Shown: positions 58,269 to 64,000 of the stretch, one piece after another
Layout of the letters: the number at the start of each line of letters is the position of its first letter
Position numbering within the stretch: position 1 is the stretch's first letter
NCBI RefSeq assembly: GCF_023487995.1
Contig: NZ_JAMFKN010000001.1
Span: forward strand, 744,001 to 808,000
DNA length: 64,000 nt
Direction: 5' to 3'
Origin: Thermohalobaculum sediminis
GTDB taxonomy: Bacteria > Pseudomonadota > Alphaproteobacteria > Rhodobacterales > Rhodobacteraceae
The notes under the pieces: generated by a model
Databases searched by the model: none
What the model saw: only the letters and a program-made list of their open reading frames with translations
What the model was told of the DNA's origin: nothing
Position numbers and translations under genes: made by a program

Positions 58269-59225
58269 ATGACCTTTGCCAACCCCACGCCCAGGGATGA
58301 TCTCATCTACCTCACCGAGGGCGGCTTCGAAACCGAGTTGCTCTACTTGCATGGGATCGATCTGCCCTGTTTCGCCGCGTTCGCGATCCTGTCCGATCCG
58401 GCCAAACGCGCTGTCGTCAAAGGCATCTACGAACGTGTCTGTGATGTCGCGGCGGCCGAGGGCACGGGGCTGCTGCTCGGATGGATAGGCTATCGCGCCA
58501 GTCCGGACTGGGGCGCCAAACTGGGCCTCTCCCCCGACGGATTGCGGGAGGCCACGCTGGCAGGCATCGATTTCCTCGAGGAGCTGCGCACATCCTATGC
58601 CGACCAAGTGCCCGACTTTCGCATCAACGAGGGGCTGGGGCCACGGGGCGACGCCTATGGCACCGGCGGCGCGATCACGGAAGCCGAGGCCGAGGACTAT
58701 CACGCGGTTCAGCTCGAAACCGTAGGTGACAAGGTGGATCTTGTCTGGGCGGCAACGCAAAACAACGTGCCGGAGGTGATCGGAATGGCCCGCGCGGCAA
58801 AGGCCCTTGGCCTGCCGTTCGCCGTGTCCTGGAGCCTCAACAGCGAAAGCCGCCTCAACTCCGGTCCGTCGCTTCAGGAAGCGGTGACCCGCGTCGATAC
58901 CGCGGTTCCCGGCGGTGTGGCCTGGCACTCCACCAACTGCTCTCACCCGCTCGAGTTCGAACCCGCGCTCACTCCAGGAGCCTGGCGGGAGCGCCTGCGC
59001 TGTATCCGACCCAATGCCGCGGCAATGGACAAGATCGCACTGTGCAAGCTCGGCCACCTGGAGGATGGCGACCCCGTTGAGCTCGGCCTCCAGATGCGCC
59101 GCGTCGCCGAGCGTTTTCCGTGGATGGACATCTGGGGCGGATGCTGCGGCACCGACCATCGTCACCTTGCCGAGATCGCGCGCCAGGTGAAAGCGGCGAG
59201 GGCAGCACTGACCATGACTGTATAG
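58269..59225 (+). CDS. homocysteine S-methyltransferase family protein
   Basis: Barrel enzyme of 318 residues. Zinc ligands are present: a cysteine in HSTNCSHP and the pair in GGCCGTDHRH near the C terminus, as in MmuM and BHMT. It also shows LTEGGFETEL at the start. It transfers a methyl group from a donor such as S-methylmethionine or a betaine to homocysteine. It lies 73 bases after the FAD oxidase with the same strand, so both may form one unit. The donor is not identifiable. Confidence 0.88.
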   Translation: MTFANPTPRDDLIYLTEGGFETELLYLHGIDLPCFAAFAILSDPAKRAVVKGIYERVCDVAAAEGTGLLLGWIGYRASPDWGAKLGLSPDGLREATLAGIDFLEELRTSYADQVPDFRINEGLGPRGDAYGTGGAITEAEAEDYHAVQLETVGDKVDLVWAATQNNVPEVIGMARAAKALGLPFAVSWSLNSESRLNSGPSLQEAVTRVDTAVPGGVAWHSTNCSHPLEFEPALTPGAWRERLRCIRPNAAAMDKIALCKLGHLEDGDPVELGLQMRRVAERFPWMDIWGGCCGTDHRHLAEIARQVKAARAALTMTV

Positions 59226-59450
59226 CGCCACCCAGTGCCGTGCGTGGCCCGCCGTTTCTAACATTACCGGTTGGCGCGAAGAGTGCTCTAGATGGTGGTG
59301 TCAGACGAATGCGAACCAGTCTGTGTTCTGCCGGGGCAAAGGCCCTTCAGGCCGCGCCGAGCTGCCGCCATTCGGCAAGTGCGGCGGCGCGATTGAGCTT
59401 GAAGATGTCCCTGCTTGAGAGGCTGCGTTCCTGGTTGAAGTGGTTGTAGG

Positions 59451-59458
59451 CGGAGGCA
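59451..59458. repeat. target-site duplication, left copy
   Basis: CGGAGGCA directly before the IS256-family element; the identical copy is at 60766-60773. Removing the element and one copy restores the IS6 frame as AVHAS-AYNHFNQ. Confidence 0.92.
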
Positions 59459-60765
59459 GGGACTGTCAGGAATTCCGTGTGCGGGCGGACGGCTGAACAT
59501 CAGGCCATCGCTCTGGTGAAGCGCTCGCCGGCGAACTTGGCCTTGGCCATGGACCACTCCCTCGGAGGCATGGTCCACTCTTTCTCGGCCCTGTTCAAGA
59601 CGAGGAACAGGAGCTTCGTCGCGGCGTCGTCGTTGGGGAAGTGGCCCCGGGCGCGAACGGCGCGGCGCAGCTTGGCGTTCAGGGCCTCGATGGAGTTCGT
59701 GGTGTAGACGATCCGGCGGACATCGTCGGCGAAGCCGTAGAACGGGATCACCTCCGGCCAGGCTCGGCGCCAGCTCTGGACGATGGCGGGGTACTTCCGA
59801 CCCCAGTCGCCGGCCTCGAAGGCGGCAAGCGCGGCGGCGCCTGCGTCGGCGTCCAGCGCCTTGTAGATCTCCTTCAGCGCGGCGGCGACGGGCTTGCGGT
59901 CCTTGTAGGACACGAAGTCGAGGCTGTGGCGCAGCAGGTGGACGATGCAAGTCTGAACCAGGGCGTCGGGAAAGACGGCGACGATCGCCTCGGGAAAGCC
60001 CTTCAGGCCGTCGACGACGGCGAGCAGAACGTCCTCGACGCCGCGATTTCTCAGCTCGTTCATGACCCTGAGCCAGAACTTCGCGCCCTCGTTCTGCTCG
60101 AGCCAGAGGCCGAGGACTTCCTTCGTGCCGTCAGCGCGCACGCCGAGAGCAATATGCACCGCCTTGTTGCGGACCGTGCCCTCATCGCGGATTTTCACCC
60201 GCAGGGCGTCGAAGAAGATCAGGGGGTAGACAGCCTCGAGCGGGCGGGCCTGCCAGGCCGCCAGTTCCTCCAGAACCGCATCGGTGACGGTGCTGATCAG
60301 GTCGGGCGACACGTCGACGCCGTAGAGCTCGCGGACATGGCCTGCGATCTCGCGCACGCTCATGCCGCGCGCGTACATCGAGATGATCTTGTCGTCGAAG
60401 CCCGGGAACCGCCGCTGGTACTTGGCGATCAGCGCCGGGTCGAAGCTGCCGGCGAGATCGCGCGGGATCTCCAGCTCGATCTTGCCGGTCCCGGTCGTCA
60501 CCGTCTTGCGGCCATAGCCGTTGCGGCTGTTGCCGGGCTCGCCATTGACCAGGTGATGGTCCATCTCGGCATTCAGCGCTCGCTCGGCCAAGGCCTTCTT
60601 CAGCTGGTCGAGCAGGCCGTCGGCGTCAAAGGCCGACTTCGCGTCGGCACCATCGAGCAGTTGGTCAAGCAGCGAGTCGGCGATGACAGGCGGTTTGCGT
60701 CGGGACATGCGGGCTCTCCCTCTTTCCCACTATGTCCGCCCACACACGAAAATCCCGACAGTCCC
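59459..60765 (-). mobile_element. intact IS256-family insertion sequence
   Basis: A 1307-base element. The left end (GGGACTGTCAGGAATTCCG) and the complement of the right end (GGGACTGTCGGGATTTTCG) are inverted repeats extending to GTGTG.GGGCGGAC. It is flanked by an exact 8-base target duplication, CGGAGGCA. It carries one complete transposase gene and looks recently inserted and active. Confidence 0.92.
59500..60708 (-). CDS. IS256-family transposase
   Basis: Complete mutator-type transposase of 402 residues. The DDE triad is visible as Asp167 (IFFDALRVK), Asp233 (AVVDGLKGFPEA) and Glu341 (TTNSIEALN). The N-terminal DNA-binding region includes SRNGYGRKTV. The gene fills the element between its inverted repeats, with about 40 to 60 bases on each side. 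Nothing in the frame suggests loss of activity. Confidence 0.95.
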   Translation of the reverse strand: MSRRKPPVIADSLLDQLLDGADAKSAFDADGLLDQLKKALAERALNAEMDHHLVNGEPGNSRNGYGRKTVTTGTGKIELEIPRDLAGSFDPALIAKYQRRFPGFDDKIISMYARGMSVREIAGHVRELYGVDVSPDLISTVTDAVLEELAAWQARPLEAVYPLIFFDALRVKIRDEGTVRNKAVHIALGVRADGTKEVLGLWLEQNEGAKFWLRVMNELRNRGVEDVLLAVVDGLKGFPEAIVAVFPDALVQTCIVHLLRHSLDFVSYKDRKPVAAALKEIYKALDADAGAAALAAFEAGDWGRKYPAIVQSWRRAWPEVIPFYGFADDVRRIVYTTNSIEALNAKLRRAVRARGHFPNDDAATKLLFLVLNRAEKEWTMPPREWSMAKAKFAGERFTRAMA

Positions 60766-60773
60766 CGGAGGCA
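60766..60773. repeat. target-site duplication, right copy
   Basis: CGGAGGCA directly after the IS256-family element, identical to 59451-59458. Confidence 0.92.
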
Positions 60774-61440
60774 TGGACGGCGGCGAAGAGCTGCAAACTT
60801 CGCATCCGCCGGAACCGCAGCATCGCGCGTTCCCGTCTTCGCGGTGGCAGGTGTGAGTTCTCGACGCGGTTGTTCAACCAGCGTCCCGTCGACTGCAGAT
60901 CTGACCCACCGAGTTCGCGCTGCGCGGCACGACGGCAGGCGATCGGTGACGATTTCATCCGGCCGGCCGCATCTGCGCATCAATTTCCTGAGGAACTTCA
61001 ATGCCGCCTTCTTGTTCCGACGTTTCGTGACGACGGCCTCGAGAACCTCGCCTTCATGGTCGACAGCGCGCCACAGGTAGTGGCGCTCACAGTTGATCTT
61101 CACGAACACCTCGTCCATGTGCCAGCGCCAGTTCGAGAAAGTGCGCATCCGCTCGACGCGCTTGCGCCAGATCTCGGCCGCGAAGATCGGTCCGCACCGA
61201 TGCTACCAGAAACGGATTGTCTCGTGGCTCACGTCGACGCCGCGCTCATGCAGCAGGTCCTCGACGTTCCTGAGCGAGAGAGGGAACCTCACGTACATCA
61301 TCACCGCCAGGCGGATGATTTCTGGGCTGCTTTGGGAGCCCTTGAACGGGTTCGATTTGCTCATCCGGAGAGGGTAGGGAGGCCGTCATCCCGCCTCAAG
61401 CCGGTTTTCCGTGACAGTGCCGGAAGCAGGGCGTGCCGCT

Positions 61441-61929
61441 CTAGTTGCTCTCTCTAATTCTCTGATCCATTTTCTCAAAAAAATTATCTACCATGCTAAA
61501 TATCTGTCCGTTGATTGGATTATCAGAATTAAGTCGCCACAAATCCTGTGAAATTGTAACTATTTCAAGCGCATCTCTCGCATCCCGCATGTCTTTAAAT
61601 ATATTAATCATAACAAATCCATTGCAAAATTTTGCCTCCATTTCACTATTAAAATTCATGTCTCGCAGACTTACATAAAATAAAAATTTATATTCTCCCC
61701 CTCTGTCAGTTGATATTCCGCGATAATTAAATTTCTGTGCGATATAATTCGCAAAATCTATTGAATTTGTCCAGCATTCATCCTTAGATCGGTCGTCAAT
61801 TTCTATTGCTATAGGGTTTATCAGTTCGCTGCTGAAGCTGCCAGAGAACCACTGAGCCTGCGCGCTCGTCGCCCACAACAGGGCGCCCGCCACCGTCATC
61901 GAAAGAATAGCGCACCGCATAATTCTCAC
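61441..61929 (-). CDS. exported protein of unknown function, A+T-rich
   Basis: Protein of 162 residues that I do not recognise. It has a clear signal peptide (MRIMRCAILSMTVAGALLWA, cleaved near AQA-QW). The mature part of about 136 residues has FANYIAQKFNYRGIS, FLFYVSLRDMNFNSEM and FSMVDNFFEKMDQR. The gene is far richer in A+T than anything else here and uses A/T-ending codons, a sign of transfer. Its stop codon lies 20 bases from the IS6 element, but the protein looks complete. Confidence 0.75.
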   Translation of the reverse strand: MRIMRCAILSMTVAGALLWATSAQAQWFSGSFSSELINPIAIEIDDRSKDECWTNSIDFANYIAQKFNYRGISTDRGGEYKFLFYVSLRDMNFNSEMEAKFCNGFVMINIFKDMRDARDALEIVTISQDLWRLNSDNPINGQIFSMVDNFFEKMDQRIRESN

Positions 61930-62283
61930 CCTGTCAGCTCGCCATGCGATGCTTGATCCTACCTGAAAGCGCCGCCATCGCTACCCGCTGATCTTCCCAG
62001 CTTCTTCGCGCAGATCCTTGCAGGCGTTTCCCGTTTATTGCTGTTGGCCATTGGTATAGTGTTTGCTGCGGCCAGCCGCGCGGGCGTTGTTTTCATCCCA
62101 GAGAACGACGGCGTGCCGTGGGCAGGCTCGGGCGCGTGGGCGCTGCAGAAATTCGGCGCGCCTTAAGGCGTCAATGCCAGCTGCTTATGGTCGGCCGAGT
62201 TGGCCGCAGGCGGGGGCTGGCGGATTTTGCCCCCCTCGACCGGAGCGCGAGGCAGAGGGGGACTGGCTTGGGGGGGGGCGGCG
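61930..62283. other. intergenic region, 354 bases
   Basis: No supported gene. A plus-strand frame ending near 62166 (LLLLAIGIVFAAASRAG...) has a hydrophobic stretch but no good start or ribosome site, so it is not called. The left edge holds the promoter of the A+T-rich gene. Confidence 0.4.
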
Positions 62284-62805
62284 TTACCGGATCAGAACTG
62301 CCTCGACCCGGCGATTCTCGGCGCGCCCCTCGGGCGTGTCGTTGGAAGCTGCCGGGGCGAGCGGCCCGACGCCCACGGGGGCGAGACGGTCTTGGGAGAT
62401 GCCATGCTGTCGGATCATTTCGTTCACCATCGCCTCGGCGCGGCGGCGCGAGAGGTCGAGGTTGTAGGTAAAGGCGCCGGTATTGTCGGTATGGCCGACG
62501 ACGGCGACCTTGAGCGTGGGGTCGTCGGCCAGCACCTGTGCGAGGCGGGCCGTTAGGTCCTTTCCTTCGGCGCTCAGGCGCGCGCTGTCGGTCTCGAACA
62601 GGACGCCGCGCATCGCGACCTTCCCGTCGCGCCGCAGCGCCTTGCCGATATCGTTTGCCGAAGCCTTTGCGATGTCGAAGGTCGATGTCTCGCCGACTTT
62701 TCCCGGCGCCTCGCAGCCGGCGAGGGCAAGTGTGGCGGTGGCGGCGAGGGCAATTCCGAAGGCTCGAATCCCGCGGCCTCGAAGCGAAAGCATGTCGTTC
62801 TCCAA
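62284..62805 (-). CDS. OmpA-family lipoprotein
   Basis: Outer-membrane-associated lipoprotein of 173 residues. The signal peptide ends in a lipobox LALAGC (Cys31). The OmpA C-terminal peptidoglycan-binding domain covers about 65-170, with VVGHTDNTGAFTYNLDLSRRRAEAMV and ENRRVEAVLIR. It would tether the outer membrane to the cell wall. The start may be the ATG four codons later. It is divergent from a small unknown gene. Confidence 0.88.
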   Translation of the reverse strand: MENDMLSLRGRGIRAFGIALAATATLALAGCEAPGKVGETSTFDIAKASANDIGKALRRDGKVAMRGVLFETDSARLSAEGKDLTARLAQVLADDPTLKVAVVGHTDNTGAFTYNLDLSRRRAEAMVNEMIRQHGISQDRLAPVGVGPLAPAASNDTPEGRAENRRVEAVLIR

Positions 62806-62854
62806 TTGTCGAGCACTCCACCAACTCGCCTTCCCCGGGAAAGACTAGCGTCGC

Positions 62855-62869
62855 GGAAAACAGTTTTCC
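62855..62869. promoter_or_regulatory. palindrome next to a start codon
   Basis: GGAAAAC-A-GTTTTCC is a perfect 7+1+7 palindrome that ends exactly at the ATG of the gene at 62870, in the divergent gap with the OmpA gene. It is a plausible operator. Confidence 0.45.
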
Positions 62870-63181
62870 ATGCGATTCTCTTCATGGCCCCCTGCGAACG
62901 TCGGCCCGCCGGCCGCGAAGAGGCTTCAGGCCTACGGCTCAACTGCCGAGGCCGTCGCGGCCTTCCGGGCGCATGATTACCTCGCGTTGCACGAGGCGCT
63001 CGGGCTCGGGCCGCACGAGACAAGCCCCCTGGACGTGACCGACGATCCGGCCAACCGAGATCGCTACACGGAGGCTGGTACTGCGGGCTGGGAGTCGTGG
63101 CCTGCGGCGATGGAGCTGCGACGCGCGCTGACTGCCGGCCTCAATCCGCTTTCGAGCATGGGCGGGCAAAACGTCTATTAG
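62870..63181 (+). CDS. small protein of unknown function
   Basis: A frame of 103 codons with strong G/C third positions. The central part (EAVAAFRAHDYLALHEALGL, then GPHETSPLDV and GWESWPAAMELRRAL) reads like real protein, possibly of phage or plasmid origin. No family is recognised. There is no ribosome site before the ATG, so the true start may differ. The gene is followed by a strong hairpin. Confidence 0.45.
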   Translation: MRFSSWPPANVGPPAAKRLQAYGSTAEAVAAFRAHDYLALHEALGLGPHETSPLDVTDDPANRDRYTEAGTAGWESWPAAMELRRALTAGLNPLSSMGGQNVY

Positions 63182-63564
63182 AAAAAGTCTCACCTCACGG
63201 CACCAATCTTCCCGGTGGCCGTTGAGACGTCGCAGAGTTACGCCACAACCAAGACCATAAACGCCGCCGCTGGGTATTAGCGGCGACGTTTATCTTTGGG
63301 CGGGCGTTGTGCCAATGCATCTCAATAGGATGGAACTCTCGCCCGCGTTAATTCCTCATTAAGGATTCCGCGGGAACGTAAACGCGGCGACCCCGCCGTA
63401 GGTCGAGGGTAGCCGCAGAACGCTAAACGAGCAGAACACGCCACCTGCGGAGCAAGCAACATGGTGGCGTGTACATTCCACTGACTGCGCATGTCGAATG
63501 GTGGGCCGCTATACGGCCTATTTGTGGCGCACACCACGGCATTCTGAACAGTTTGGCGGTCGCG
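63182..63564. other. intergenic region, 383 bases
   Basis: Contains the hairpin at 63257-63293. Otherwise no gene or recognisable element was seen. Confidence 0.4.
63257..63293. terminator. long hairpin, possible terminator
   Basis: ATAAACG-C-CGCCGCT pairs with AGCGGCG-A-CGTTTAT: fourteen base pairs with one mismatch around a 7-base loop. It is flanked by A-rich sequence on the left and CTTT on the right, so it could end transcription in either direction. It lies 76 bases after the small gene. Confidence 0.6.
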
Positions 63565-63840
63565 CTATGATGCCGCTATCGTTTCGGCGATTGCGTGGCC
63601 TCGGTCCGTTAACTTCCAGTAACGTTCATACGGACTCGGAACCTCCATCTCGATCAGGCCCTGACCCTGAAGCCAGGCGGCTTTAGGCGGAGCAATTCGC
63701 CTCGCATTGATGCTTTGCACATGTCCCGATGCGAGAAGGATTTGCAGGGCACGCCGCTGGGGTGCTGTTAGCCTTCTGGCCAACTGTGCAAAGTCATCGG
63801 TCGCAGCCGGGTCTATGCCCATCGCTCTTTGCCGCGCCAA
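63565..63840 (-). CDS. small winged-helix-like protein
   Basis: Protein of 91 residues. RLTAPQRRALQILLASGHVQSI and LIEMEVPSPYERYWKLTDRGHAIAE look like a short MarR/PadR-style winged helix in which the second part is the wing. No family is firmly recognised. It starts 9 bases after the tiny membrane-protein frame at 63850-63918 and may be co-expressed with it. Confidence 0.5.
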   Translation of the reverse strand: MARQRAMGIDPAATDDFAQLARRLTAPQRRALQILLASGHVQSINARRIAPPKAAWLQGQGLIEMEVPSPYERYWKLTDRGHAIAETIAAS

Positions 63841-63849
63841 CGCAGCGCG

Positions 63850-63918
63850 TCAGACCAGCGGGAGCATGCCCATGAAGGCAACCAGGCCGACGGCGAAGGG
63901 ATATGCGATATAAGCCAT
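63850..63918 (-). CDS. 22-residue membrane peptide
   Basis: A very short frame, MAYIAYPFAVGLVAFMGMLP plus two residues, forming one hydrophobic helix. It is preceded by a good ribosome site (aaggaaa, 6 bases before the ATG). It lies just ahead of the winged-helix-like gene on the same strand. No known small protein is recognised. Confidence 0.4.
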   Translation of the reverse strand: MAYIAYPFAVGLVAFMGMLPLV

Positions 63919-64000
63919 CTCGGTTTCCTTTCCGCGCTTACTGCCGCGTTGGAATCATCTATGCCAGCCCCGCCACCGCGGAGATGTGAGCAACGTCACA

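Larger units (their letters stand above)
59347..61364 (-). pseudogene. IS6-family transposase, disrupted three ways
   Basis: Reading from 61364: MSKSNPFKGSQSSPEIIRLA... carries IS6 features (NWRWHMDEVFVKINCERHYLWRAVDHEGE, split here by lesions elsewhere). Codon 54 is a stop (61203-61205, expected aromatic after IRFW). A frameshift lies near 60918, after IVTDRLPSCRAA. An IS256-family insertion follows HAS at 60766. The end resumes at 59459 with YNHFNQERSLSSRDIFKLNR and stops at 59347. It is non-functional. Confidence 0.85.
59294..61421 (-). mobile_element. IS6-family element, interrupted by an IS256-family element
   Basis: Outer element of about 813 bases once the inserted IS256 copy and one target repeat are removed, the normal IS6 size. 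The right end reads (in complement) GGCACTGTCACGGAAA. The left end GGTGGTGTCAGACGAA matches it at 10 of 16 positions. The boundaries are approximate: a GCTCTAG repeat at 59285-59291 and 61438-61444 could be a target duplication that would place the ends slightly further out. Confidence 0.65.

Noticed and set aside
61950-62166. Possible 70-residue plus-strand membrane peptide in the gap before the OmpA gene
   Set aside because: No start codon with a ribosome site, no conserved motif, and G/C third positions are weak at its start.

Overview
The window is about 69% G+C, densely coded, and reads as the chromosome of a marine or halophilic alphaproteobacterium of the Rhodobacterales/Roseobacter type. 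The signs are TRAP and polyamine-type ABC importers, an ectoine-use cluster, DabAB inorganic carbon uptake, SorAB sulfite oxidation, DUF1127, and strong G/C at third codon positions. No rRNA, tRNA or CRISPR was seen. The last 10 kb differs: insertion sequences, gene remnants and lower-G+C genes.

Layout. 1-7050: a TeaABC/UehABC-like TRAP transporter with its universal stress protein, then an AsnC/Lrp regulator, an aldehyde dehydrogenase and a class III aminotransferase. This is the gene order of ectoine/hydroxyectoine utilisation, but the ring-opening and deacetylating enzymes are absent here. 7071-12059: dabA-dabB with a divergent NhaR-like LysR regulator. 12252-14263: a ChrA chromate transporter and a LysE exporter. 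14475-20537: a double-GNAT protein, an autotransporter and a TIGR03032-like protein. 20551-24569: oxyR and katG divergently arranged, then a small cytochrome c. 24628-26777: pta-ackA. 26934-35913: a co-directional envelope block (RND adaptor and pump, patatin lipoprotein, MscS channel, AI-2E-type permease). 36280-39211: PPK2, a conserved unknown, and an ECF sigma/anti-sigma pair. 39233-40894: SorAB sulfite dehydrogenase. 40987-46806: a polyamine-type ABC operon with an SDR enzyme and a divergent LuxR-type regulator. 46858-53932: assorted genes, including a PolX-like HhH protein, a WYL regulator, DUF1127, an MlrC-like peptidase, and HxlR beside GST, SnoaL-like and MFS genes.

54002-61421 is a mobile zone. 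An internally deleted IS3-family element abuts a truncated IS630 transposase. A GlxA regulator, an FAD oxidase and a homocysteine methyltransferase follow. An IS6-family element broken by a nonsense codon, a frameshift and an intact IS256-family insertion (8-bp target duplication) closes it. After this come an A+T-rich orphan gene, an OmpA lipoprotein and small unknown genes, with conspicuous dyads.

Together the genes suggest a heterotroph that imports compatible solutes and polyamines, fixes or replenishes inorganic carbon, oxidises sulfite and handles peroxide and metal stress. No gene set in the window is clearly an undescribed system. The best candidates for novelty are the GNAT/autotransporter/TIGR03032 block, the dyad-rich control region near 48.9 kb and the small genes at the right end.
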